From Cellulomonas taurus (GTDB taxonomy: Bacteria; Actinomycetota; Actinomycetes; Actinomycetales; Cellulomonadaceae): 64,000 nucleotides of DNA. Under the pieces are notes generated by a model, which had not been told where the DNA came from, did no database searches, and saw only the letters and a list, made by a program, of their open reading frames with translations. Below, one piece after another: positions 7,506-16,597 of the stretch. The position numbers and the translations under genes are program-made. The stretch is taken from assembly GCF_012931845.1 (NCBI RefSeq), contig NZ_CP051884.1, positions 62,001 through 126,000 on the forward strand, in the 5' to 3' direction. Numbering within the stretch: the first letter of the stretch is position 1; each line of letters begins with the position of its first letter.

Positions 7506-8273
7506 GTGGCAGCACTGAAGACCCCGGCCGAGATCGACCAGATGCGCGCGGCCGGGCGGTTCGTCGCCGCGGTGCTCACCAGCCTCCGCGAGGTCGCCGA
7601 GGTCGGGATGACCCTCCGGGACCTGGACACCCACGCGCACGCGATGATCGACCAGGCGGGCGCGCACTCGGTCTACCTGGGGTACCACCCTTCCTTCGGC
7701 GCGATGCCCTATCCCGGGGTGCTGTGCAGCAGCGTGAACGACGCCGCCCTGCACGGCCTGCCGTCGGACCAGGTGCTGGCCGACGGGGACGTGCTGAGCA
7801 TCGACTTCGCCGCCGAGGTCGACGGGTGGGTCGCCGACTCCGCGCTCACCTTCCAGCTCGGCACCCCCGACCCGGAGGCACAGCGCCTGATCGCGGTCAC
7901 CGACGAGGCGCTCGCGGCCGGGATCGCCCAGGCCCGACCCGGCAACCGGATGGGTGACATCTCCGCGGCGATCGGGGAGATCGGCCGGGCGGCGGGCTTC
8001 GGGATCAACACCGACTTCGGTGGGCACGGTGTCGGTCGCAGCATGCACGAGGAGCCGCACGTGCCGAACGTCGGGCGGCGCGGCACCGGCCTGAAACTGC
8101 GCCCCGGTCTGGTGATCGCCATCGAGCCGTGGTTCATGGCGGGCGGCGACGGCTACACGGTGGACCCGGACGGCTGGACGATCCGCACCGCCGACGGGGC
8201 GAACGCCGCCCACGCCGAGCACACCGTCGCGATCACCCTCGACGGTCCGGTGGTGCTGACCGCCCGGGAGTGA
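7506..8273 (+). CDS. map: Type I methionine aminopeptidase
   Basis: A 255-residue cytosolic metallopeptidase that removes the initiator methionine from new proteins with a small second residue. All five metal ligands of the pita-bread fold are present: D100 and D111 (in SIDFAAEVDGWVADSALTF), H174 (GGHGVGRSMHEEPHVPN), E207 (IAIEPW) and E238 (HAEHTVAI). The second-shell NDAALHGLP histidine is also present. The length fits the short bacterial form without an N-terminal extension. GTG 7506 was chosen for its spacing to GCGAGGG; GTG 7497 is possible. It is not next to secY, adk or infA, so it may be a second, separately regulated copy. The upstream leader suggests translational control. Confidence 0.93.
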   Translation: MAALKTPAEIDQMRAAGRFVAAVLTSLREVAEVGMTLRDLDTHAHAMIDQAGAHSVYLGYHPSFGAMPYPGVLCSSVNDAALHGLPSDQVLADGDVLSIDFAAEVDGWVADSALTFQLGTPDPEAQRLIAVTDEALAAGIAQARPGNRMGDISAAIGEIGRAAGFGINTDFGGHGVGRSMHEEPHVPNVGRRGTGLKLRPGLVIAIEPWFMAGGDGYTVDPDGWTIRTADGANAAHAEHTVAITLDGPVVLTARE

Positions 8274-8288
8274 CCCGGACGACCCGGC

Positions 8289-9170
8289 TCAACGGCGCAG
8301 GTGCGCCCAGTCGCCGGGGTTCAGGTCCAGCCATTCGGCGAACGACTGGGCCGGACGGGCGGTCAACCGCTTCACGGTCGGCGACGGCGTGGCCAGCTCC
8401 CCGGCGGCGATCGCCGCATAGGACGACACCCACCCGTCGACCTCCCACTGCGGTGCCCCGTACCCGGCCCGGGAGGCATACGCCTCCTCCAGGGTCTCCG
8501 GCTGGTAGCGGATGGTCCGACCCGTGGCCCGGCTGAGCACCTGCGCGGCCTCCGCCAGGGAGAACGCCGTCGGTCCGGTCACGTCGAAGGTCTGACCGTC
8601 GAAGGCGTGCCGGTCCTCGGCGAGCAGCGCCACCGTCGCCACATCCGCGACGTCGTCGTGCGACACGGCCGCGACCACCCCGTCACCGGCCGGGCCGCGC
8701 AGCACGTCGTCCGCACCGACGAAGTGCGCGATCGCGTCGTGGTACAGGCAGTCCCGCAGGAAGGTGAAGTGCAGGCCGGAGGCGCGGATGTGCTCCTCGG
8801 TGGCCCAGTGGTCGCGGGCGAAGGTGAACGTCGCATCCGGCGCCGCACCCATGAACGACAGGTAGACGATCCGCTCGATCCCGGCATCGACGGCGGTGTC
8901 GATCGCCGCCCGGTGCTGGGTCACCCGGTCGGCGTCCTCCCGGCCGGAGACCAGGAACAGCGTGCGCGCCCCGGTCATCGCGGCCCGCATCGAGTCGACG
9001 TCGGCGTACCCCGGGCTGATCGCCACCTCGGTCTCGGTGCCGGGCAGGCGCGGGGCGCGGTCCGCCGACCGCACCACCAGGCGCTGATGCGCGCCCTCCG
9101 CCGCGAGTCGCACCGCCAGTCGTCGCCCCACTCTGCCGGAGGCGCCGGTCACCACGATCAGGTCGTCCAT
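8289..9170 (-). CDS. NmrA-like NAD(P)-binding oxidoreductase (SDR-a type)
   Basis: A 293-residue atypical short-chain dehydrogenase/reductase. The N-terminal Rossmann motif is VTGASGRVGRR (residues 7-17). Typical NmrA/QOR2-like elements follow: RTLFLVSG, RIVYLSFMGA, a HWATEEHIRASGLHFTFLR segment, and a C-terminal TGRTIRYQPETLEE region. No YxxxK triad was seen, as usual for NmrA-like proteins, which may sense NAD(P) redox state or reduce quinones. The ATG at 9170 puts the Rossmann motif at the N-terminus; longer in-frame starts upstream only add non-conserved sequence. Convergent with map and divergent from the phosphatase at 9308. Confidence 0.85.
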   Translation of the reverse strand: MDDLIVVTGASGRVGRRLAVRLAAEGAHQRLVVRSADRAPRLPGTETEVAISPGYADVDSMRAAMTGARTLFLVSGREDADRVTQHRAAIDTAVDAGIERIVYLSFMGAAPDATFTFARDHWATEEHIRASGLHFTFLRDCLYHDAIAHFVGADDVLRGPAGDGVVAAVSHDDVADVATVALLAEDRHAFDGQTFDVTGPTAFSLAEAAQVLSRATGRTIRYQPETLEEAYASRAGYGAPQWEVDGWVSSYAAIAAGELATPSPTVKRLTARPAQSFAEWLDLNPGDWAHLRR

Positions 9171-9307
9171 GCCGGTGACGGTAGTCGCCTTGGCTGGGCG
9201 TCGCCCGTACGCGAGCGATGACGGATCGTCGAGAGGACACGGGTCGACTGGCACCGGCAGCATGGGGAGGGTGGCCGACAGCCATGCGACATGAGGAGAG
9301 GAACAGC

Positions 9308-9811
9308 GTGACCGAGCCGTACCGGATCATGACCGTCTGCACCGGGAACATCTGCCGGTCCCCGATGGCCGAGGTGGTGCTCCGCGACCGCCTGGAACGT
9401 GCCGGGCTGGCGGACCGCGTGGTGGTCGACTCCACCGGGATCAGCGACGAGGAGCACGGCAACCCGATCGACCGCCGCGCCCGGACCGCACTCGCCGCCC
9501 GGGGCTACCCGGTGCCGCAGCGGTCCGCACGGCAGGTGGCGGCGGGCGATCTGGCGCAGCGGGACCTGGTGCTGGCGATGACGTCGCAGCACGCCCGGGC
9601 GCTGCGCCGCCTGGACCCGGACGCCCCGGTGGTGATGTACCGCTCCTTCGACCCGGCGGCGCCGCGGGTGGTGCCCGGCGAGGCGGATCACCTGCTGGAC
9701 GTGGACGACCCCTGGTACGGCGGGCCGGAGAACTTCGAGCACTGCCTGGACGAGATCGAGGCGGCCGCGGACGGGGTGGTCGATCACGTGCGGCGGGCGC
9801 TGAGCGCCTGA
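9308..9811 (+). CDS. Low molecular weight protein-tyrosine-phosphatase
   Basis: A 167-residue cytosolic LMW phosphatase. The CX5R loop CTGNICRS (C11 nucleophile, R17) sits near the N-terminus. The acid loop DDPWYGG (aspartate near residue 134) is near the C-terminus, as expected. GTG 9308 is preceded by TGAGGAGAGGA, a strong ribosome site, and removes a non-conserved extension that the open frame would add. Actinobacterial members act on tyrosine kinases of capsule or exopolysaccharide synthesis or, as secreted forms, on host proteins; no kinase is adjacent and no signal peptide is seen. Confidence 0.92.
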   Translation: MTEPYRIMTVCTGNICRSPMAEVVLRDRLERAGLADRVVVDSTGISDEEHGNPIDRRARTALAARGYPVPQRSARQVAAGDLAQRDLVLAMTSQHARALRRLDPDAPVVMYRSFDPAAPRVVPGEADHLLDVDDPWYGGPENFEHCLDEIEAAADGVVDHVRRALSA

Positions 9812-9835
9812 CGGACACCCAGGTCGCGGCCGGGT

Positions 9836-9841
9836 TAGCCT
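9836..9841 (+). promoter_or_regulatory. -10 element TAGCCT
   Basis: TAGCCT, in the context GGTTAGCCTGAG, lies 30 bases before the GTG of the small membrane protein at 9871 and is followed by a GAGGGGG ribosome site. No clear -35 was seen. Confidence 0.45.
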
Positions 9842-9870
9842 GAGTCGCGGACCTGCGCAGAGGGGGCACG

Positions 9871-10218
9871 GTGAAGCGTCGGATCGGCTGGACCGTCTCG
9901 GTGGCGGTGATCGCGGGTGTCTGGATGGTGATCATGTTCGCCCCGCAGCTGATGCAGTGGGTCGGACTGGTCTGGGCCATCGGGCTACCGGTCGCGGGCA
10001 TCGTGACCTTCGTGCGGGCCCGAGGCCGGGGAAAGCGGCTCGCTGAGACCCTGCGACCGTACGGTCCGGACTTCATCACCCTGCAGGATGACCTGCTCGG
10101 GCGCCCGCACACCGCGGGTGCGGCGTGGTCCCACGAACGGTCGGTGCCCGCACTCGTGGAGTGGGGCCGCGAGGAGGCCGAGCCGACCAGGGAGCGCCGA
10201 CCAGAGACGAGTCCCTGA
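9871..10218 (+). CDS. Small hypothetical membrane protein
   Basis: A 115-residue protein of unknown function. Two adjacent hydrophobic segments (about residues 7-25, TVSVAVIAGVWMVIMFAP, and 31-47, VGLVWAIGLPVAGIVTF) form a hairpin. A basic RARGRGKR stop-transfer sequence and a charged cytoplasmic tail of about 60 residues rich in arginine and glutamate follow. GTG 9871 follows AGAGGGGGCACG, a good ribosome site. The stop lies inside a terminator hairpin. I recognise no domain. Confidence 0.65.
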   Translation: MKRRIGWTVSVAVIAGVWMVIMFAPQLMQWVGLVWAIGLPVAGIVTFVRARGRGKRLAETLRPYGPDFITLQDDLLGRPHTAGAAWSHERSVPALVEWGREEAEPTRERRPETSP

Positions 10219-10240
10219 GGGGCCGACCGGTCCTCAGGGA
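10212..10240. terminator. Bidirectional terminator hairpin
   Basis: TCCCTGAGG (10212-10220) and CCTCAGGGA (10232-10240) form a perfect 9-bp stem with an 11-base loop. It includes the stop codon of the plus-strand gene ending at 10218 and lies just past the end of the convergent minus-strand gene ending at 10246. Confidence 0.7.
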
Positions 10241-10245
10241 GGGCG

Positions 10246-10914
10246 TCAGTCCCCTTCGCTGGGTAGCGGCTCGTCGCGGTCGATGTCGAGGACCTCGAAT
10301 CCTTCGGCACGGAGGGCGTCCAGGAGCGCGGTGTCCGATGAGATGTAGATCGAGTCGTGGTAGATCGGGCAGCCGAGCAGGAACCTGCGGTCTGCGGGCA
10401 CGGTGAACACCGGCATCAGGTTGCGGTGCCACCACGGATCGGGGCGCATCCGCTCACTCAGCCAGGTCAGCGGGCCGGTATGCAGCACTTGCCCTGCGAA
10501 AGGGCCGGCAAGCGCTTCGAGTGAGGGCGGGTAGCTCTCCTGCTCAACACCTTCGCTGGCGTACTGGTTCTGAAACCACAGCGAGAAGAAGCACGAATCG
10601 GGGGTGGTGGTCGCGGCGGTGAGTGTTCCGACCAGGACGGCGGTCATCGCGGGAGCCAACCACCCGTGGGGCAGGTCGAGACGTTCCGACAGAGCGGGCG
10701 GTAGGGCTCTGCGGATCTCGGACCATCGGGTGGTCGGAGTCAGCGGTAGGTCGGCGCGCTCGCAGAGACTGGACCAGGACGAGGTCGAGTGGTCGTCCGG
10801 CCCCAGGATCGGGAGGAGCAGCCGAGCGCTGGTGTCGTGTGTGCTGGTGGTGAATCTGGCGACTGTCCTCGAGTCATCGCCCAGCGCCACGGGAGCGCGG
10901 TCTTCGGGTGTCAT
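10246..10914 (-). CDS. Hypothetical protein, unrecognised
   Basis: A 222-residue protein with no signal peptide or obvious membrane segment. It is rich in aromatic residues in its middle (CFFSLWFQNQYASEG, MRPDPWWHRNLMP) and ends in an acidic tail (DIDRDEPLPSEGD). The layout (FSLWFQ, a WWHR-type motif, then CPIYHDSIYISS) resembles proteins annotated only as hypothetical beside antitoxin or immunity genes, but I cannot name a family. Base composition looks somewhat less GC-rich than its neighbours (many A/T third positions), hinting at later acquisition. The ATG at 10914 is the only well placed start. Confidence 0.6.
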   Translation of the reverse strand: MTPEDRAPVALGDDSRTVARFTTSTHDTSARLLLPILGPDDHSTSSWSSLCERADLPLTPTTRWSEIRRALPPALSERLDLPHGWLAPAMTAVLVGTLTAATTTPDSCFFSLWFQNQYASEGVEQESYPPSLEALAGPFAGQVLHTGPLTWLSERMRPDPWWHRNLMPVFTVPADRRFLLGCPIYHDSIYISSDTALLDALRAEGFEVLDIDRDEPLPSEGD

Positions 10915-11006
10915 GGGCGCCTCACATGCAGGCCGTAGCTGATCAGGTCGTCCATCTAGCCCGGATCACCGACACCTCGATTGTGTCGCACGCTGGTCCG
11001 TCGCCC

Positions 11007-14000
11007 TCAGCGCACCTCCACCGAGTACAGCGAGTACCCGTACGCCCCCGACCGCTGCACGCCGCGCACCCGCAGCTCGCGCACCGTGCCGTCGACGGCG
11101 AGGACGTCGGTGCCGCCGTCACCGTCGGCGACCGTCGCCAGCGGTGCCCAGTCGGTCGACCCGGCCGGGCGGCCCTCGACCACGTAGGCGGCCGCGTAGG
11201 CGTCCTCCCAGGCGATGGTGACCTGGCGGACGCGCTCGGTGCGGCCCAGATCGACCGCGAGCCAGGCGTCGTCGGTCCAGGCGCTGGCCCACCGGGTGCC
11301 GGGGTCGCCGTCGACGGCGTTGGCCGGTCCGAAGCCGGACCACTCGTCGGCGGAGGAGGTGGCGGTCGCGCCCCGGGCCAGGTCGGGGGTCGGTCGGCCC
11401 TGCGCGGAGCACACCTGGAAGGCGTGCAACGAGACGCCGTACTGGGTGGTCCGGCTGTCGGCGACCACCCGCACGTACCGGGCGCTGACGCCGTCCATGG
11501 GGTGTTCGGCGTGGCCCTCGCGGCCGTCGGTCACCTCCGTGACGGTCCGCCACGGGGCATCGTCGGTGGTGCGGGTCTGGACTCGGTAGGTCGCGGCCGC
11601 GGCCCGTTCCCAGTCCAGTGCGACGTGGTCCACCGGGACGACCTCGCCCAGGTCGACGGCGAGCCACTCACCGTCGGCGGCGGCGCTGGACCACCGGGTG
11701 GCCGGGTCGGCGTCCACCGCGTTCCCGGCGCGCAGCCCGGCGTTCTCCACCGAGGAGGCGGTGACCGGCTTGCCGACCGCGATGTCCCGGACGGTGCCTG
11801 GCTCGGCGGATCCCGGATCGGCCACCGGCTGGCCGTTGTCCAGCACGGTGACCGTGGTGGTGGCGGTGAGCCCGGCGGTCGTGGCCGTGACGGTCGCGGT
11901 GCCGGGGGCGTCGGCCGCGGTGAACCGGCCGTCGGTGTCGACGGTGCCCGACCCGGTGGCCGACCACACGGCGTCGACCGGGCCACCGGCACCGGTGTCG
12001 TCGAAGGCGTAGGCGGTCAGCCCGACCTCGGCGCCGGCGCGCACCGCGGTGCCGTCCGGGGCGAGCAGCAGCCGGGTCGGGGTGATCTCCGCCGCGGCGC
12101 GGGTGCCGGTCAGCTCGACCTCCCACAGCGAGTAGCCGTAGGCGGTGAGGCGACCGAGCCCGTGGATCCGCAGGAACCGGGTGGTGGTGTCCAGGGTGAG
12201 GTCGTCGGCGGAGGCGTCCTTCTTGGTGATGGTGCTGACCGTGGTCCACGGTCCGTCGGCCGCGTCGGCGGTCTGCACGGCGTAGGACGAGGCGGCTGCC
12301 CCCTCCCACAGCAGGTGCGCGCCGGTCAGGTCGTAGCTGCCGCCGAGGTCCAGCACCAGGTCGACGTCGTCGATCCCGTGCTGGCTCTCCCACCGGGTGC
12401 TCGGGTCGCCGTCGACGGCCCGGTCGGCGGTGTTGCCACCGAGGGAGGACGAGGCGGTGGCGGTGACCGGGACCCGACGGTCGGCGGCCGGGTCGACCAC
12501 GGCGACGACCGCCGTGCCCCGGGCGTCCCCGACCGTGGCGGTCACGGCGGCGGAACCGGCGGCGGGCACGGTGAGGGTGCCGCCGTCGATGGTGCCGTCG
12601 GTGGTCGACCAGGCGATCTCCCCGTCGATCGGGGTGGGGTCGCCGTACTGGTCGAGGCCGGTGGCGGTGAAGGTGGTCGGGGTGCCCGCCTTGACCCGGG
12701 TGAAGCCCGGCGCCAGGGCGAGGCTGGTCAGGCGCGGCGCGGTGTCCACCCGGACCGTCGCGGTGGCACTGACCTCGCCGTTGCGGGCGGTGACGGTGAC
12801 CCGGTCGGTGGGGGTGGTGGCGGTGAACCCGCCGTCGGCGTCGATTGTGCCGCCCCCGTCGACCGACCAGGTCAGCTCCGGCATCGGCACCACGGCGCCG
12901 TACTGGTCGTAGCCGGTGGCGGTGAAGCGGGTGGTCGCCCCCGGCGCGACGGTGGTCACCTCCTGGCCGACGACGATCCGGGTCAGCACGGCGTCACCGC
13001 GGTGGGCGAGCTGGGTGTGCGCCGGGACGTCCAGGGTGCCGATCAGCTCGGTGCCCTGGTAGACGGGGTACGCCTGCTGCTGGTCGGTCGGGTTCGTGAC
13101 CACGTAGGTGTAGGTCCCGTCGGCGTCCCGGTACACCTGCCCGAGCGGGGCGTCGACGTGCCGGTCCAGCGCCTCGGCGCCGAGCACGAGGTTCGTGGCC
13201 CCGGTGGCGTACACCAGCCCGGCCATCGACACCGACGTGGCGACCGCGTCACCCCGGGCGCGCAGCTCGGCGAAGACGTCGGCGTACACGTCCGGGTGTG
13301 ACTGGGCCAGCATGCCCAGCACCACGTTGCCCAGCGCGTCCCCCATCGCGGAGAAGACGTCGGCGGCGCGGTCGGTGTCGCGGCCGGGCTGGTAGTCGGC
13401 GACCGAGAAGGCGTACAGCGCGTCGTTCGCGGCCGGGTCGACGGTGAAGTCGGTGGACAGGTAGGGCAGCAGCGGCGAGGCGGGGTCCCAGTCGGCGGGC
13501 TGCCGGTCGACCATCTGCTCGGAGTACTGCGCGGGCACCAGGGCGGCCGGGAAGGTGTCCGGGGTCCAGAACGACTCCGGGAACACCAACCCGCCGTCGG
13601 CACCGGGCTGGACGGAGAGGGTGTCGGTCGCGGCGTCGTAGAACGGGTTGGCCGGGACCCGGGCGGTGGCGTAGCCGGGGTGGTGCTTCTCCACCTCGCG
13701 CAGCGCCGCCTTCAGCTCCTCCAGGGCGGCGGGCCGGTCCTGGTCGATGTCGATGTCGCCGTAGGTGCCGATGCCCCACCACTTCTTGGCGAACATCTGC
13801 ACCCGACCGGCGTTGCCACCCCGGGTGCCCTCCTCGCCGACGACCCGTGGCCGGTCGGCCAGCATCTCGTCCAACAGGGTGGTCGCGTGCTCGCGGTCCC
13901 AGCCCAGGTAGTTCAGCCACGGACCGGTGGGCATCCACTGGATGCCGTAGATCCAGGCCGGGTCACCGGAGAAGTAGGTGGCGTAGGCCTGGCCGCTGTC

Positions 14001-16358
14001 ATAGAGGATGCCGGTGGTGGCGTGGTCGTACGCCGCGTCGAAGACGGTGCCGGTGACGTCCAGCCAGTACTCCCGGACCGCGGCGCGCTCGGTGACGTAG
14101 CCCATCGCGCCGGTGGCCTGCATCTCCTGGTCGCCCAGGGCGACGCCCAGCAGGTACAGGCCCGCCCAGGACTGGATCGCCTCGCTGCTCGACTCCTGGT
14201 TGTTGCCGCCGGGGGAGGAGAAGCCACCGGCGTAGGAGTGCCCGGCCCAGATGTCGAAGGTGCGCAGGTACGGGAAGTCCGGGTTGCTCCGGTCGCCGTT
14301 GCCGTACTGGTCGGCCACCAGCCCGGCGATCTCGCCGTACCCGGCCGCCCACTCCGGGTCCTCCATCGCCAGCATCGCGGCGGCCGCGGTGAAGTAGCCG
14401 TAGTGGAAGTGGTTGTCGGTGAACTGCGAGGAGCCGTAGGACTCGGCGAAGCCGATCAGCGCGCGCCAGGTGTCGTACCGGGCGAAGAAGTGCTCGGACT
14501 CCCCGGCGGTGTAGGTGAACCAGTCGGTGAGCGCGGTGCGCAGCGACGTCTTGAGCGCCTGGTAGGGCTCGGTGGCGCCGATCTGCTTGGCGACCAGCAT
14601 GTACTCGGCGAGCTGGAGCACGTCCTTGCCGCCCCAGTAGGTGTCGCCGCCGTAACCGGTCTTGGCCGCGTAGTCGGTGACGAAGTCGGTCATGGTCGCC
14701 AGCACCTCGGGGTCGACCGCCGCGGCTGCCACGCCGGGGACCGGGGTCAGCCCGGTGAAGGCGTAGGTGGTGGTCCAGTCGCCGTGCCCGACGGTGGTCC
14801 GCAGGGTGCCCCGGGGCACCCGGTACTCGGCGCCGGTGAACGCGAGGTCGTGGTCGGCCTGGCGGTACTGGTGCGGCAGCCAGCCCTGCACGGTGTCCCG
14901 GCCGGTGCCCTCCAACGGCTCGGTGTCCAGGCTCCAGGTCTCGGTGACGGTCCCGGCGGCGGTGTCCAGCGCGTAGTCCATCCGGGTGTCGCGCGCCACA
15001 GCGAAGGCGGTGGTCTGCATCGTGTCCAGGTCGGCACCCTCGGTCAGGGCGCTGAGCACCAGGTGCGGGGTCCCGGCGGAGGCGACGACCACATCGCCTG
15101 CGCGCTCGAAGGTGGTGCCGGCGGGGGCGTGCACCCCGAATCGCCGACCGCCCTGTTCGACCACGAACCGGTCGGTGGTGGCCGGGAAGGTCAGCTGCTC
15201 GCCCGCCGCGTCGGTCAGCTGCGCGCCGGCTTCCAGGGTGAGCGTCGGGGTGACCCCGTCGTACTCGAACCACAGGTAGGGCACGCCCCGGGCGGCGGTG
15301 ACGTCGATGTGCGGGGCGGTGGCATCGGCCTCGGTGCCGAGCCGCCAGCTCACGTTCCAGTCGCCCCAGCCGGTGACCACGGCGCTGTCGGCGGCGAACA
15401 CCGGGTCGAACCGGTCGCCGACCCCGTCGGGCACGTCGGTCAGCACGATGTGGTCGACGAGCACGTGCGCCCACCCGGCGGTCAGGGAGTCGACCACCTC
15501 CAGGTGCGCGGTGCGGCCCTGCCACGGGGTCAGGTCCCAGGTGACCCAGCGCAGGGTCTCGGAGTCCTGGCCGGTGGCGCTGAGCACGACCTCCCCGTCG
15601 ACGACCAGCCGCAGTTCCTCCTGGCCGGGCCGGTTGCCGCCGCCGACCATCGCGGCCAGCGCGGCGCGGTCCACGGTGAACTCCGGGGAGGTCAGCGTTC
15701 CGGTCGCACCGTCACCGGCGGCCGGGGTGAAGGAGTTGAGCAGGCCCCGGCCCAGGAAGCCGGAGACCGGCGACTGCCCGGGCGAGGTTCCCTCGGAGAC
15801 GGCGGTGAAGGCGTCACCGGTCGCGGTCCACCCGTCGGGCAGACCGTCCTCGAAGTCGGCCAGCACCAGGTCGCTCGCGTCCGGCCGCGGCACGGCCAAT
15901 CCGCCCGCGACGACCGGGTGGTCCAGGACCATCGCGGTGCCGTCGGCGTTGAAGTCGGTCGGGTAGCGCACGATCGCGCCCCGGCTGTCGTTCGCGACCA
16001 CCAGCGGGTCGGCCCACAGGTCGCCGGAGTACCGGCTGACCAGCAGGTCCGTCCACCAGGAGTTGGTCGGCACCGGCTGACCCGCGAGGGAGGCGTCCAG
16101 GTAGAGGTGCTGGTTCAGCGTGTCCTGCACGCCCTGGCCGACCTCCGGGGGCGGGGTGGCGGCGACTGAGCCGGCACCGACCGGGACGCCGTCCCGCGTG
16201 GGGCCCGGCTCGGGTGCAGCGGGCGCGGCCGGGGCGGGGGCCGCAGCCATGACGGGGGTGACACCCGCGCCCAGCGCCAGACCGGCCAGGACGGCCGCCA
16301 CCACGGCCCCGCGCACTCGCCGGTGCACCGTGCGGCGCTCCGCTGTCTGCTCGCCCAT
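11007..16358 (-). CDS. Secreted multidomain GH81 endo-1,3-beta-glucanase
   Basis: A 1783-residue secreted enzyme expected to cleave beta-1,3-glucan of fungal or oomycete walls or storage laminarin. Order of parts: signal peptide (residues 1-40); GH81 catalytic region to about 1120, starting at NSWWTDLLVSRYSGD, with DNHFHYGYF (about 650) and HSYAGGFSSPGGNNQESSSEAI (from about 711) carrying the family's conserved glutamates; two bacterial Ig-like (Big_2) domains (about 1125-1290); a discoidin (F5/8 type C) module; a third Ig-like domain; and two more discoidin modules to the end. A spacer domain with its own fold may lie between residues 170 and 350. ATG 16358 has GAGGGGGA upstream and opens a proper signal peptide. 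The repeated GDPxTRWxS motifs mark the carbohydrate-binding modules. Confidence 0.93.
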   Translation of the reverse strand: MGEQTAERRTVHRRVRGAVVAAVLAGLALGAGVTPVMAAAPAPAAPAAPEPGPTRDGVPVGAGSVAATPPPEVGQGVQDTLNQHLYLDASLAGQPVPTNSWWTDLLVSRYSGDLWADPLVVANDSRGAIVRYPTDFNADGTAMVLDHPVVAGGLAVPRPDASDLVLADFEDGLPDGWTATGDAFTAVSEGTSPGQSPVSGFLGRGLLNSFTPAAGDGATGTLTSPEFTVDRAALAAMVGGGNRPGQEELRLVVDGEVVLSATGQDSETLRWVTWDLTPWQGRTAHLEVVDSLTAGWAHVLVDHIVLTDVPDGVGDRFDPVFAADSAVVTGWGDWNVSWRLGTEADATAPHIDVTAARGVPYLWFEYDGVTPTLTLEAGAQLTDAAGEQLTFPATTDRFVVEQGGRRFGVHAPAGTTFERAGDVVVASAGTPHLVLSALTEGADLDTMQTTAFAVARDTRMDYALDTAAGTVTETWSLDTEPLEGTGRDTVQGWLPHQYRQADHDLAFTGAEYRVPRGTLRTTVGHGDWTTTYAFTGLTPVPGVAAAAVDPEVLATMTDFVTDYAAKTGYGGDTYWGGKDVLQLAEYMLVAKQIGATEPYQALKTSLRTALTDWFTYTAGESEHFFARYDTWRALIGFAESYGSSQFTDNHFHYGYFTAAAAMLAMEDPEWAAGYGEIAGLVADQYGNGDRSNPDFPYLRTFDIWAGHSYAGGFSSPGGNNQESSSEAIQSWAGLYLLGVALGDQEMQATGAMGYVTERAAVREYWLDVTGTVFDAAYDHATTGILYDSGQAYATYFSGDPAWIYGIQWMPTGPWLNYLGWDREHATTLLDEMLADRPRVVGEEGTRGGNAGRVQMFAKKWWGIGTYGDIDIDQDRPAALEELKAALREVEKHHPGYATARVPANPFYDAATDTLSVQPGADGGLVFPESFWTPDTFPAALVPAQYSEQMVDRQPADWDPASPLLPYLSTDFTVDPAANDALYAFSVADYQPGRDTDRAADVFSAMGDALGNVVLGMLAQSHPDVYADVFAELRARGDAVATSVSMAGLVYATGATNLVLGAEALDRHVDAPLGQVYRDADGTYTYVVTNPTDQQQAYPVYQGTELIGTLDVPAHTQLAHRGDAVLTRIVVGQEVTTVAPGATTRFTATGYDQYGAVVPMPELTWSVDGGGTIDADGGFTATTPTDRVTVTARNGEVSATATVRVDTAPRLTSLALAPGFTRVKAGTPTTFTATGLDQYGDPTPIDGEIAWSTTDGTIDGGTLTVPAAGSAAVTATVGDARGTAVVAVVDPAADRRVPVTATASSSLGGNTADRAVDGDPSTRWESQHGIDDVDLVLDLGGSYDLTGAHLLWEGAAASSYAVQTADAADGPWTTVSTITKKDASADDLTLDTTTRFLRIHGLGRLTAYGYSLWEVELTGTRAAAEITPTRLLLAPDGTAVRAGAEVGLTAYAFDDTGAGGPVDAVWSATGSGTVDTDGRFTAADAPGTATVTATTAGLTATTTVTVLDNGQPVADPGSAEPGTVRDIAVGKPVTASSVENAGLRAGNAVDADPATRWSSAAADGEWLAVDLGEVVPVDHVALDWERAAAATYRVQTRTTDDAPWRTVTEVTDGREGHAEHPMDGVSARYVRVVADSRTTQYGVSLHAFQVCSAQGRPTPDLARGATATSSADEWSGFGPANAVDGDPGTRWASAWTDDAWLAVDLGRTERVRQVTIAWEDAYAAAYVVEGRPAGSTDWAPLATVADGDGGTDVLAVDGTVRELRVRGVQRSGAYGYSLYSVEVR

Positions 16359-16530
16359 GTCGTTCCCCCTCGTCGGCGGGGGCGACACGCACACCCGCGT
16401 CGTCGCAGGCCGCCCCGCGTCCGTGCGTGGGACGGGACGGGACCCGTCGAGCGGCCCGGCGAGTATGTCCGGCGGGTCGCGGGCAGGGAACCCCTGGGAC
16501 ATGCCGGACCCGCGCCGTCAACAGGTGCGG

Positions 16531-16547
16531 CGGGTGAAATTCACCCG
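16531..16547. promoter_or_regulatory. Palindrome CGGGTG-N5-CACCCG, candidate operator
   Basis: A 17-base palindrome with arms CGGGTGAA and TTCACCCG around a single base, 173 bases upstream of the GH81 start and just beyond the end of the hydrolase gene. The same CGGGTG-N5-CACCCG design recurs at 28072-28088, which favours a protein binding site over a terminator. Apart from this and the GH81 ribosome site, nothing else was seen in 16359-16597. Confidence 0.4.
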
Positions 16548-16597
16548 TCTGGCGCACAGCGGACGTACGGGTCGGTCACAGCCGGGCCCGGGAGTGG

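Noticed and set aside
13680..16169. Very long open frame on the plus strand opposite the GH81 gene
   Set aside because: It mirrors the codon pattern of the real minus-strand gene, is rich in Gly/Arg/His/Val without motifs, and lacks a ribosome site. A high-GC shadow.
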